Below, one piece after another: positions 1 to 7,591 of a stretch of 17,796 bases of DNA. The notes below the pieces were generated by a model. That model saw only the letters and a program-made list of their open reading frames with translations, was not told the origin of the DNA and did no database searches. Source of the stretch: Oscillospiraceae bacterium (GTDB lineage: Bacteria; Bacillota; Clostridia; Oscillospirales; Ruminococcaceae). The stretch's first letter is position 1. Every line of letters starts with the position of its first letter. The stretch covers positions 4,804 to 22,599 of the forward strand of contig DOQG01000045.1 of assembly GCA_003512525.1 (NCBI GenBank), read 5' to 3'. The translations under genes were made by a program, and so were the position numbers.

Positions 1-17
1 CGCCGATAGCGGATCTT

Positions 18-49
18 GCCGTGCCCCGCACGGCTTGCGGAGAACCGCA
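18..49. other. Two adjacent small hairpins upstream of the chemoreceptor
   Basis: Two perfect stem-loops lie back to back. The first is a 7-bp stem, GCCGTGC / GCACGGC, with a CCC loop (18-34). The second is TGCGG / CCGCA with an AGAA loop (36-49). No U-run follows, so neither is an intrinsic terminator as it stands. They may be the 3' end of a structured leader cut by the window edge, or part of an upstream unit. The function cannot be told from what is visible. Confidence 0.3.
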
Positions 50-90
50 GACTTGATATTATTATATATATGAAAGGATGCATTTTTACA

Positions 91-1992
91 GTGAAAAGAT
101 CAATGAGGATCGGAACAAAAATAACGATTATCTCGTGTTTTGCCGCCGTTATGGCCGCAATATCCATGGCGCTGGTCACTATAATCGTGTTTATGTCATT
201 TGTCAAAACCATACAGGAGGACGAGACGGCAACAGGTATAAACGTACTTGCCGCTGAGGTCGAGGGCGACATAGACGAAATGGGCGATGCGGCAGAGCTG
301 ATCGTTGCAAGCTCAGACGGTCAGGCGAATAATATAGATTATGACAGTCTTTGGAACGCCAACAAACCGAACGACAACAGCTATGCGGCTTATATAAAAG
401 GCGGAGCTGCGGCGTGGAGCAGTGAGGGCTTTCCGCTTGGTGAAAGCGCTGTGGAACGCATTACGGACGGTGAAATAAAGGGCATTATGGCTGACGGCGA
501 TAAGCTGTATACTGTATACGGCCTTAAGATGGAGAATGGTGCACTGGTTATCTGTATTGACCTGAACGGCTCGGATTATGTCGATTCTGTCAAGGCAAAG
601 ACAGGTGCGGAGCTTACGCTGTTCTGCGGAGATACACGTTACAATACAACGCTGATGAACTCTTCGGGCGAACGCAACATCGGAACTCAGATGGACGGCG
701 GTATCTGGCAACAGGTACAGAACAATAATACATATATCGGAAAAACGGTCATCGGCGATACGAACTATTATGTCAACTACACACCTATGGTGGATTACAG
801 CGGCGAGGTCGTAGGCGCTTATTTTGCCGGCTATACAACCACTATGGCAGATGGGGAGCTGATGAAGTCTATCCTGCTCTCACTGGGAGTACTTGTTGTT
901 GTATGCGGTGCTATAGCGGCGGTGCTGTTCAGAGTAATGAGGAAGCTTGTACGCAAGCCGGTAACGGAGGTCGTAAATATCTGCGGTCAGCTCAGATCCG
1001 GTGAACTTAATGCGCCCGATTCCAAATTCAAATTCAGCCATGACGAAATGGGCAACATAGCCGAAAAACTGACTGAAGCAAAGCACACGCTGAACAGCTA
1101 TGTTGATGATATTTCACGAGTGCTGTCACAGATGGGAACAGGCGACTTTTCGGCACAGCCTTCGATGGGATACATCGGCAGCTTTGAGGAGATAAACCGC
1201 TCATTCCGCAGCATAAAGGAAACGTTGAGCGGCGTTATTCTCAGTATGAATTCTTCCGCAAACAATGTTACGGCAGGCTCGCAACAGATGGCTGACGGTT
1301 CGCAGGTTCTCGCAGACGGAACTACACGTCAGGCGACAGCAGTCGACCAGCTTTCTTCCACTATATCGGATATATCCGACAACATCAATAAGACTGCAGA
1401 GAACTCAGGCAAGGCGAGCGGGCTTTCAGACAACTGTGCACAGCAGATGATACGCCAAAGCGAAGAGATGGAGCATCTTCTTGAAGCGATGGATAAGATA
1501 CAGCAACAGTCCGAAGCGATCTCGCAGGTCATCAAGTCCATCGAGGATATTGCATTCCAGACCAACATACTCGCACTCAATGCGGCTATTGAGGCCGCCA
1601 GAGCAGGAGAAGCGGGCAAGGGCTTTGCGGTAGTTGCGGACGAGGTACGAAATCTTGCGTCTAAGTCGGCAGAATTTGCAAACAACACCCGCGATCTTAT
1701 AGCATCAACTATCGAGGCGGTACATAACGGCTCTGATATAGCAAATCAGACTGCCGATACACTTCGTCAGGTAACAGCACTTTCTCAGGAAAGCGCAAAA
1801 CTTGTTGCGGATATTTCAGCCGCGGCGGTGGAGCAGGCAGATGCAGTCCGTCAGGTGACAGTAGGAGTGGATCAGATATCCCGCGTTATTGCGACCAACT
1901 CTGCGACCGCCGAAGAGTCTGCCGCTTCTTGTGAGGAGCTTTCTGCGCAGGCAAGGCTGCTTAAGGAGCAGGTCGATAAACTGCATATCTGA
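91..1992 (+). CDS. Methyl-accepting chemotaxis protein (Cache-type sensor, HAMP, signalling domain)
   Basis: Membrane chemoreceptor expected to bind a small ligand outside the cell and control CheA/CheW. From the GTG at 91 it is 633 residues: TM1 about 10-37; an extracellular domain about 40-255 whose last part (MDGGIWQQV ... GEVVGAYFAG) has the look of a single Cache domain; TM2 about 258-282; HAMP about 283-335; then a long helical methyl-accepting domain whose tip (NILALNAAIEAARAGE, followed by FAVVADEVRNLA, about 490-525) is the near-invariant CheA/CheW-contact hairpin. No C-terminal CheR-docking pentapeptide is seen; the protein ends KLHI. GTG 91 was chosen because AAAGGA lies 12 nt upstream and the next residues (KRSMRIGTKIT) look like a normal MCP N-terminus; in-frame ATGs at 70 and 103 and a TTG at 16 are alternatives. 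It is a single-gene unit, closed by the hairpin at 2111. The ligand is unknown. Confidence 0.93.
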   Translation: MKRSMRIGTKITIISCFAAVMAAISMALVTIIVFMSFVKTIQEDETATGINVLAAEVEGDIDEMGDAAELIVASSDGQANNIDYDSLWNANKPNDNSYAAYIKGGAAAWSSEGFPLGESAVERITDGEIKGIMADGDKLYTVYGLKMENGALVICIDLNGSDYVDSVKAKTGAELTLFCGDTRYNTTLMNSSGERNIGTQMDGGIWQQVQNNNTYIGKTVIGDTNYYVNYTPMVDYSGEVVGAYFAGYTTTMADGELMKSILLSLGVLVVVCGAIAAVLFRVMRKLVRKPVTEVVNICGQLRSGELNAPDSKFKFSHDEMGNIAEKLTEAKHTLNSYVDDISRVLSQMGTGDFSAQPSMGYIGSFEEINRSFRSIKETLSGVILSMNSSANNVTAGSQQMADGSQVLADGTTRQATAVDQLSSTISDISDNINKTAENSGKASGLSDNCAQQMIRQSEEMEHLLEAMDKIQQQSEAISQVIKSIEDIAFQTNILALNAAIEAARAGEAGKGFAVVADEVRNLASKSAEFANNTRDLIASTIEAVHNGSDIANQTADTLRQVTALSQESAKLVADISAAAVEQADAVRQVTVGVDQISRVIATNSATAEESAASCEELSAQARLLKEQVDKLHI

Positions 1993-2110
1993 TTTGTTTC
2001 TTAGATATTTGCCGTCAAATGCTTTATTATACTGTCGTATATGACTGCTGATATCGGTGCGGTACAGCACATTTGTCAAAAGCTATATCAGATGGGTTTA
2101 TACAGATTGT

Positions 2111-2139
2111 ACGGTCACCTTCGGGTGACCGTATTTTTT
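2111..2139 (+). terminator. Rho-independent terminator of the chemoreceptor gene
   Basis: A perfect 9-bp stem, ACGGTCACC / GGTGACCGT, is closed by a TTCG tetraloop and followed by A and six Ts. It sits about 120 bp after the chemoreceptor stop codon and before the rmuC promoter. Confidence 0.92.
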
Positions 2140-2172
2140 GTCCCATAAACAGTACACTCATCTGTGAAAGCG

Positions 2173-2201
2173 TTGACCCTGCAGAAAAAATTATCTATAA
2201 T
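2173..2201 (+). promoter_or_regulatory. Sigma-A promoter of rmuC
   Basis: TTGACC (2173-2178), a 17-bp spacer and TATAAT (2196-2201). The start site would fall near 2208, giving a leader of about 25 nt to the rmuC ATG, so rmuC is transcribed independently of the chemoreceptor. Confidence 0.8.
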
Positions 2202-2232
2202 AGTAGTATAAATTTTAAAAGGAGTAAGGAAT

Positions 2233-3534
2233 ATGGAAATACTGCTTATAATAACCCTTGCCGTCAGTCTGATATCGGTGATAATATCGGTAATAACGCT
2301 TCTTACGCAGAAAAGGCTTGCCGAAAATATCGGCGTGAGCAAGATAACGGACGAGCAGACCGCAAAACAGCTTGATGTGCTTGCGGAGCGTACAGCGCAG
2401 CTTTCGGCAAAATTTGATACTGTGCAGGCAAGTCGTGCAAGCGGCGAAACGGCGCTCAGAACCGAGCTTGTAAGCCTTGTGACAAACCTCGGAGGTACGC
2501 TCACCGACACACAGAAGCAGAATGCGGAGGGAACTGCAAGGCTGCTGTCACAGTTCGAGCAACGGCTTCAGAGCATTGAGCAGAGAAATGCCGCCGATAT
2601 GCAGAATATGCGTAACGAAATGGCGGTTCAGCTCGGAAACATAAATGCAAATACGAAAAATCAGCTTGAAGAAATGCGCGGAATGGTCGGAGAAAAGTTG
2701 CAGACTACGCTTGACGACAAGATAAGCCGTTCGTTTGCAACGGTCAGCGAACAGCTGAGCAAGGTATACAGCGGACTGGGCGAAATGCAGAGTCTTGCCG
2801 CAGGGGTGGGCGATCTGAAAAAAGTCCTGTCCAACGTAAAGAACAGAGGTATACTAGGCGAAATGCAGCTCGGCGCGATCCTTTCCGACATTCTGGCTCC
2901 CGAGCAGTATGATACCGAGGTCGCGGTCGTTCCCGACAGCCGTAATCATGTTGAGTTTGCGGTAAAGCTCCCGGGCAAGAATGACGATACAGTGTATCTG
3001 CCGATCGACTCAAAATTCCCCGGCGATACCTACACCGCTCTTTGCAGTGCCTACGACAGCGCCGATAAGGTAATGATCGAGGAAGCGTCGAAGGCACTTG
3101 TTGTTGCGATAAAGAAATGCGCGAAGGATATTCACGATAAGTACATCTGTCCGCCGTACACGACCAACTTTGCGGTAATGTTCCTGCCGTTTGAGGGGTT
3201 GTATGCCGAGGTCGTAAAGCTCGGGCTGGTGGAGGAGTTACAGCGTAACTACGGGGTGAGCATTGCAGGTCCGTCTACAATGTCCGCATTGCTGAACTCA
3301 TTGTATATGGGCTTCCGCACCCTTGCCGTGCAGAAACGAAGCAGTGAGGTATGGAAGATACTGAGCAGTGTCAAGAAAGAATTTGAGAACTTTGAAAGTG
3401 TGCTGACAAAGACAAAAAATCATTTACAGCAGGTCGACAGCGACCTTGAAGCACTTGTCGGAGTAAGGACAAGGGCGATAAACAAACAGCTTATGAGTGT
3501 GGGTGAGGATAATGCGGAACAAATAGAAAATTGA
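2233..3534 (+). CDS. rmuC: DNA recombination protein RmuC homologue
   Basis: RmuC-family protein of 433 residues. The family limits certain inversions and rearrangements and is thought to carry a PD-(D/E)XK-type nuclease core; its biochemical activity remains poorly defined. Visible here: one N-terminal membrane anchor (about 2-24), a long coiled coil (about 28-190, rich in Q, E, R and A), then the RmuC core (about 190-400) beginning at NRGILGEMQLG. In the core, HVEFAV (about 239-244) and IDSKFP (D259-x-K261) fit the acidic and D-x-K elements. AAGGAG lies at a normal distance before ATG 2233, with a promoter at 2173 and a strong terminator after the stop. The last 58 codons (from 3361) and the terminator are copied about 2 kb downstream at 5352, so this gene supplied one edge of the tandem duplication. 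The gene itself appears complete. Confidence 0.93.
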   Translation: MEILLIITLAVSLISVIISVITLLTQKRLAENIGVSKITDEQTAKQLDVLAERTAQLSAKFDTVQASRASGETALRTELVSLVTNLGGTLTDTQKQNAEGTARLLSQFEQRLQSIEQRNAADMQNMRNEMAVQLGNINANTKNQLEEMRGMVGEKLQTTLDDKISRSFATVSEQLSKVYSGLGEMQSLAAGVGDLKKVLSNVKNRGILGEMQLGAILSDILAPEQYDTEVAVVPDSRNHVEFAVKLPGKNDDTVYLPIDSKFPGDTYTALCSAYDSADKVMIEEASKALVVAIKKCAKDIHDKYICPPYTTNFAVMFLPFEGLYAEVVKLGLVEELQRNYGVSIAGPSTMSALLNSLYMGFRTLAVQKRSSEVWKILSSVKKEFENFESVLTKTKNHLQQVDSDLEALVGVRTRAINKQLMSVGEDNAEQIEN

Positions 3535-3544
3535 GAAAAAGAAA

Positions 3545-3588
3545 CACCGTCGCAGAAAATATTAAATTCTGCGACGGTGCAATATTTT
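3545..3588 (+). terminator. Terminator after rmuC
   Basis: A 13-bp perfect stem, CACCGTCGCAGAA / TTCTGCGACGGTG, with a 9-nt AT loop, spans 3545-3579. A modest T-rich tract (ATATTTTGT) follows. It separates rmuC from the duplicated module. Confidence 0.8.
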
Positions 3589-3649
3589 GTAATATGTGAC
3601 AAAAACATAAAGAAAAGTTGTGAAATCATACAAATAATCAAAAATGCTA

Positions 3650-3678
3650 TTGAAAAGCGTATCAGTATTTGATAATAT
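3650..3678 (+). promoter_or_regulatory. Probable promoter of duplicated module, copy 1
   Basis: TTGAAA (3650-3655), 17 bp, then TAATAT (3673-3678) within an AT-rich block; GATAAT two bases upstream is an alternative -10. The same bases are preserved in copy 2 (5641-5669), consistent with function, although the whole block is highly similar between the copies. Confidence 0.45.
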
Positions 3679-3736
3679 ATAGTCAAAGCTATTGCAATAA
3701 TTTTAACAAAATCATTACTAAAAAATGAGCATTATC

Positions 3737-3838
3737 ATGAAGAAAATCAAAAAAGCATTAAGCATTGCAGTGACATCAATTACGAACGGCAATACGGTCA
3801 CAGCTAACGGCAGTGCGGTCACAAAAACGACACGACAA
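3737..3838 (+). pseudogene. Decayed copy of the small secreted protein gene (internal 342-bp deletion)
   Basis: The first 15 codons (MKKIKKALSIAVTSI) match the signal peptide of the intact gene at 5728 and then jump straight to its last codons (TNGNTVTANGSAVTKT). Exactly 342 bp (114 codons) between them are missing, including the end of the signal peptide and the whole mature domain. The copy-2 Shine-Dalgarno GGAG is TGAG here, and the original stop (taa) has become caa, so the reading frame now runs into the lipoprotein downstream. All three changes suggest the gene is no longer used. The frame-preserving deletion means a fusion protein is possible on paper, but there is no ribosome site for it. 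Confidence 0.85.
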
Positions 3839-3859
3839 TATAAAAAGGAGATACAGTAT

Positions 3860-5275
3860 ATGAAACGCTTTTTAACAATAATACTCGCAATTTTCATGAT
3901 TTGCGCCTGCACAGGTTGCAGCGGCGGCGGTATCAACAGCAATGTCGAAAGTGCAAGCAACAGCACCGACAAGACAGACGATAACGGCAACGGCATTCCC
4001 GAAGCATTGAAACGTAAAAACGAAATAAGCTATTATACGAGTGACGAGGTAAAGAAGATAATCAAAGAAAACACAAAGTTCGATATATCCGAGGATTTCG
4101 AGAGTTTTGTTCCGAAGAGCGTTTCATATCTCAGCTATTTTGACTATGCACCTGTCAACAGACCGAATATCTCCGATTTTTATACCGACTTCAAGGAAAT
4201 GTTCGCATATCTTTTCCCGGACGAAAAATTTAACGATGACTACTTTTTCTATTACTACATCAGAACAGATGAGGAAACAGAAAATGCGAAAGAGGACGAA
4301 TACCCTATAAAAAACGTCAAAAAGTATTTTGACGAAGCGGCAGACGGCAAGAGAAAAATATCATTTTATTTCTATTCTCCTTATTCTCATTTTGCTGAAA
4401 AGGAAGGCACGGATTATGCTCATCGGGTCGAAAAGGATAGTTTGGATATTAACGATCGCAATATTTTCCTTGAGTTCGGTCCGCCTATAGGCAACTACCT
4501 GTCAAATGTCAACAAGGGTGTACTTGCGGAATATTACAGCAAGGAGAAAGGTGAAAAGAACGATTATTGGCTTGAGGTCACAGGAACCGTTATCTGTGAA
4601 GAATACGAAACCGTCAGATCATGCACTCCCGATTGCACAGATAAGTACAGATTGCTTGACGGTAAGGAGATAAGTGTTGCCGATGCGGTGACATTCTTTG
4701 AAAACTATATGAATGATCTGCCGTGCCCGAAAGATCCGGTATACGATACCAAGGTAACAGGTGTTAATGTGAAGAAGCTCGGCGAGGATAAATATTTCTT
4801 CATGTTTCAGATAACGCCTACCTATGCGGGAGTTCCGCTTGACTGGGGACGTTTCCGTCTTGCTTCCGAAAGCGAACTGCGCACGACAACGGGTTTTTAC
4901 GGTACAATGGCTGTGACCGATGATATTGACAGCTTTGTAGGCTATGTCAGAGCGGCGTCGATCACCGATGAAAAGGTAACGGAAAAGCTCCTGCCGTTTG
5001 ATAAGGCTATAAGCAAAATAGAACAGTCGCTGACCGAACAGGTATCGTTTGAGGTACTGAGCGCCGACCTTGTGTATGAACAGATGACATATTACGGAGC
5101 GTATGACATTCCGCTTGAGGAGCAGAAACGGGAAACCTCGCCTGCGTGGAAGGTCGTTATTCAGAACAAGAACAATGATCTCGTGTACACCTGTTATATA
5201 GACGCCGACACGGGAGATAATTTCAGTTATAGCAAGGCGGCGTTCTATACGGAAACGGAAGAGGCAGAGGACTGA
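3860..5275 (+). CDS. Lipoprotein A, paralogue of the ABC-linked lipoprotein
   Basis: Predicted surface lipoprotein of 471 residues. Residues 1-20 form a lipoprotein signal (MKRF, a hydrophobic core, then ICAC / CTGC), with the lipidated Cys probably at 16 or 20, followed by a flexible Gly/Ser/Asn/Asp linker. The body is acidic and Tyr/Phe-rich. The C-terminal part (AWKVVIQNKNNDLVYTCYID, then ADTGDNF) has a PepSY-like strand-and-DxDTG look; that family call is tentative. The start is ATG 3860, with AAAAAGGAG 9 nt upstream. The frame is open further upstream only because the small-gene remnant lost its stop codon. Its permease partner was truncated by the duplication, so the protein must act alone or with the transporter encoded at 7592-9967. 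It is roughly two-thirds identical to lipoprotein B. No specific function is recognised. Confidence 0.85.
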   Translation: MKRFLTIILAIFMICACTGCSGGGINSNVESASNSTDKTDDNGNGIPEALKRKNEISYYTSDEVKKIIKENTKFDISEDFESFVPKSVSYLSYFDYAPVNRPNISDFYTDFKEMFAYLFPDEKFNDDYFFYYYIRTDEETENAKEDEYPIKNVKKYFDEAADGKRKISFYFYSPYSHFAEKEGTDYAHRVEKDSLDINDRNIFLEFGPPIGNYLSNVNKGVLAEYYSKEKGEKNDYWLEVTGTVICEEYETVRSCTPDCTDKYRLLDGKEISVADAVTFFENYMNDLPCPKDPVYDTKVTGVNVKKLGEDKYFFMFQITPTYAGVPLDWGRFRLASESELRTTTGFYGTMAVTDDIDSFVGYVRAASITDEKVTEKLLPFDKAISKIEQSLTEQVSFEVLSADLVYEQMTYYGAYDIPLEEQKRETSPAWKVVIQNKNNDLVYTCYIDADTGDNFSYSKAAFYTETEEAED

Positions 5276-5276
5276 T

Positions 5277-5338
5277 ATGTTTACGGCAACACTTTCTTAC
5301 CTTAAACGCATACCGGGAGATACGGATTTACAATGTCT
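5277..5338 (+). pseudogene. Truncated 5' end of an ABC permease (copy 1)
   Basis: ATG 5277 lies one base after the lipoprotein A stop, as in copy 2. The first 15-17 codons (MFTATLSYLKRIPGD) match permease 1 (MFRATLSYLKRILGD). Similarity fades after about 5320, and from 5352 the sequence is rmuC. An open frame to 5663 (128 codons) exists only because permease start, rmuC tail and intergenic DNA are fused and the rmuC stop tga is cga here. No membrane segment is retained, so transport function is excluded. Confidence 0.85.
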
Positions 5339-5351
5339 TTATTTTCCCTTA

Positions 5352-5525
5352 CTCAGCAGTGTCAAGAAAGAATTTGAAACTTTTGAAGATGTACTGACAA
5401 AGACAAAAAATCATTTACAGCAGGTCGACAGCGACCTTGAAGCACTTGTCGGAGTAAGGACAAGGGCGATAAACAAACAGCCTATGAGTGTTGGCGAGGA
5501 TAATGCGGGACAAATAGAAAATCGA
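5352..5525 (+). pseudogene. Duplicated 3' fragment of rmuC
   Basis: This matches the last 58 codons of rmuC (3361-3534): LSSVKKEFE, then VLTKTKNHLQQVDSDLEALV, onward to the end. The central stretch is identical. The stop codon is lost (tga to cga) and Leu is changed to Pro in the MSVGED region. It lacks the whole nuclease core and any start of its own. It marks the junction of the tandem duplication. Confidence 0.9.
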
Positions 5526-5535
5526 GAAAAAGAAA

Positions 5536-5579
5536 CATCGTCGCAGAAAATATTAAATTCTGCGACGGTGCAATATTTT
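5536..5579 (+). terminator. Duplicated rmuC terminator
   Basis: Copy of the 3545 hairpin with one change (CATCGTCG for CACCGTCG) that becomes a G-U pair, so the 13-bp stem is kept. It probably attenuates transcription from lipoprotein A into copy 2, leaving copy 2 to its own promoter at 5641. Confidence 0.75.
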
Positions 5580-5640
5580 GTAATATGTGACAAAAACACA
5601 AAGAAAAGTTGTGAAATCATACAAATAATCAAAAATGCTA

Positions 5641-5669
5641 TTGAAAAGCGTATCAGTATTTGATAATAT
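5641..5669 (+). promoter_or_regulatory. Probable promoter of the small protein-lipoprotein-ABC operon
   Basis: TTGAAA (5641-5646), 17 bp, TAATAT (5664-5669), with an overlapping GATAAT. It lies about 60 bp before the ATG at 5728 and downstream of the duplicated terminator. It is the only good promoter candidate seen before the five-gene operon. Confidence 0.5.
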
Positions 5670-5727
5670 ATAGTCAAAGCTATTGCAATAACTTTAACAA
5701 AATCATTACTAAAAAAGGAGCATTATC

Positions 5728-6171
5728 ATGAAGAAAATCAAAAAAGCATTAAGCATTGCATTGACATCAATAGTAGCAGTTGCAGGTATCTTATCTGTTC
5801 CGGCATCTGCCGCTGACGGTGTGTATCCCACAAGGCTGGCATGGAAAGCTGCCGGTTATTGTGCCCCGGGCGGCTCGCCGAGTAACACCTATACTCCCGC
5901 TACGCCTAAAATACGGTACTCAACATATGGTCATTATATATATGTAAACGGAATTGTTAATTCATCAGACGGCGCAAAATATGAAATTTTGATTTCGTGT
6001 GATAGCGGAACAATGACGGAGATATCCACAAAAAGTAACGGCAGATATTTTTGTGATCCTGCTATGCATGGTTCTTTCGAAAGTGTAACCTTCAGGATCA
6101 AAGCGCTTTCATATACGAACGGCAATACGGTCACAGCTAACGGCAGTGCGGTCACAAAAACAAAACTATAA
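5728..6171 (+). CDS. Small secreted protein of unknown function
   Basis: A 147-residue exported protein. A Lys-rich N-region, hydrophobic core and PASAAD give a clear Sec signal peptide, cleaved after about residue 28. The mature part (about 118 residues) has Trp39, three Cys (Cys45, then one in ISCDSG and one in YFCDP), and alternating polar/hydrophobic strands ending TVTANGSAVTKTKL, suggesting a small beta-sandwich. No family is recognised. The start is ATG 5728, with AAAGGAG 8 nt upstream. It is the first gene of the operon with lipoprotein B (21 bp downstream) and the ABC transporter, so a secreted partner or ligand of that transporter is a reasonable guess. A decayed copy lies at 3737. 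Confidence 0.85.
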   Translation: MKKIKKALSIALTSIVAVAGILSVPASAADGVYPTRLAWKAAGYCAPGGSPSNTYTPATPKIRYSTYGHYIYVNGIVNSSDGAKYEILISCDSGTMTEISTKSNGRYFCDPAMHGSFESVTFRIKALSYTNGNTVTANGSAVTKTKL

Positions 6172-6192
6172 TATAAAAAGGAGATACAGTAT

Positions 6193-7590
6193 ATGAAACG
6201 CTTTTTAACAATAATACTTGCAACATTCATGCTTTGCGCCTGCACAGGCTGCAGTGGCGGCGGTATCAACAGCAATATCGAAAGTGCAAGCAACAGCACC
6301 GACAATACTGACGGTGATATTCCGGAAGCTTTAAAACGTCAGAATGAAATAAACTATTATACCGACGACGAAGTAAAGAAGATGATCCGGGAGAATACAA
6401 AGTTCGGTATATCCGAGGATTTTGTGAGCCTTGTACCAAAGAGCGTTTCATATATCTGTTCTTTTGACAAGGCGGCAGTAAACAGACAGGCTCCGGCAGA
6501 ATATTATGATGACTTCAAAGAGATGTTCGCATATCTTTTCCCAAATGAAAAATTCAATGACGACTATTTCTTCTACTACTATATTTCCGATGAAGAAAGC
6601 AATAGGCAAGAAGGCGAATATCCGGTAAAGAATTTCAAGAAGCATTATGATGATGCGGTTTCCGAAAAAAATATAATATCATATTATTTTTATTCTCCGT
6701 ATTCCGGTTTTGTTGAAAAGGTTGGCTCGGATTATGCTATTTTGGATAATAGGGATAGCTCGGAGGTTACCGATCGCAATATTTTCCTTGAGTTCGGTCC
6801 GCCTATCGGAAACTATCTGTCCAATGTCTGCAAGGGTGTTCTGGTTGAGCAATACTGCAAAGATAGCGGCGAAAAGAACAATAATTTCCTTGAAAATTGG
6901 GACGCTGAGATCAAAGGGCATTATAAAGTGATCGGGAGGTACGACCGTGACAGCACCGAGAAGTTCAGATTGCTGGACGGTAAAGAGATAAGCGTTGCCG
7001 ATGCGGTAACTTTTTTTGAAAACTATCTTAAAAATGCTCCCTGCCCGAAGTCACCCGTATATGATATGAGGGTTATGTCTGTCATTGTACAGCAGTACGA
7101 TAAGGATAAATATTTCTATTCTTTTACAACAACTCCGACATACGGGGGAATACCTTTTGACTGGGATCGTTTCTATCTCAGCAGTGACAGTATGTATGAA
7201 ACCACTCTGTGCAACGGCAGTATGGTTACGACCGATGATATTGACAGCTTTTACGGCTACAGAAGAACCGGTTCGATCACCGATGAAAAGGTAACGGATA
7301 AGCTTCTGCCGTTCGATAAAGCGATAAGCAAAATAGAACAGTCGCTGACAGAGCAGGTATCGTTTGAGGTGCTCAGTGCCGACCTTGTATACACACCGCT
7401 CAAATATTACGGATCTTATGATATTCCGCTTGAGGAGCAGAAGAGTAAAACGACCCCCGCATGGAAGGTCGTTATTCAGAACAAGAACAATGATCTCGTG
7501 TACACCTGCTATATAGATGCCGATACCGGAGAGAATTTCCGTTATAATAAGGCGGCGTTCTATACAGCAGAGGAAGAGGCAGAGGGCTGA
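6193..7590 (+). CDS. Lipoprotein B, associated with the ABC exporter
   Basis: Predicted surface lipoprotein of 465 residues, paralogue of lipoprotein A at 3860. It has a signal and Cys region at 1-20 (MLCACTGC), a Gly/Ser/Asn linker, an acidic Tyr-rich body with blocks shared exactly with A (DRNIFLEFGPPIGNYLSNV; LLDGKEISVADAVTFFENY), and a conserved C-terminal region (KIEQSLTEQVSFEVLSADLV; DADTG) with a tentative PepSY-like look. AAAAAGGAG precedes ATG 6193 by 9 nt. Its stop is separated from the permease ATG by one base (tgatatg), a sign of translational coupling. Together with two permeases and an ATPase the arrangement recalls LanI plus LanFEG immunity, but at 465 residues it is far larger than known LanI proteins. 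Substrate unknown. Confidence 0.87.
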   Translation: MKRFLTIILATFMLCACTGCSGGGINSNIESASNSTDNTDGDIPEALKRQNEINYYTDDEVKKMIRENTKFGISEDFVSLVPKSVSYICSFDKAAVNRQAPAEYYDDFKEMFAYLFPNEKFNDDYFFYYYISDEESNRQEGEYPVKNFKKHYDDAVSEKNIISYYFYSPYSGFVEKVGSDYAILDNRDSSEVTDRNIFLEFGPPIGNYLSNVCKGVLVEQYCKDSGEKNNNFLENWDAEIKGHYKVIGRYDRDSTEKFRLLDGKEISVADAVTFFENYLKNAPCPKSPVYDMRVMSVIVQQYDKDKYFYSFTTTPTYGGIPFDWDRFYLSSDSMYETTLCNGSMVTTDDIDSFYGYRRTGSITDEKVTDKLLPFDKAISKIEQSLTEQVSFEVLSADLVYTPLKYYGSYDIPLEEQKSKTTPAWKVVIQNKNNDLVYTCYIDADTGENFRYNKAAFYTAEEEAEG

Positions 7591-7591
7591 T

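Noticed and set aside
35..62. Promoter of the chemoreceptor (TTGCGG, 16 bp, TATTAT)
   Set aside because: The -35 box is poor and sits within a hairpin; it could be real, but the upstream context is cut by the window edge.
3725..3859. N-terminal extension of lipoprotein A from an upstream start
   Set aside because: It would bury the lipoprotein signal; the ribosome site before ATG 3860 is strong, while the upstream one is degraded.
5277..5663. A 128-codon gene
   Set aside because: It is a chimera of a permease start, an rmuC tail whose stop is mutated and intergenic DNA including a terminator hairpin; it has no coherent domain.
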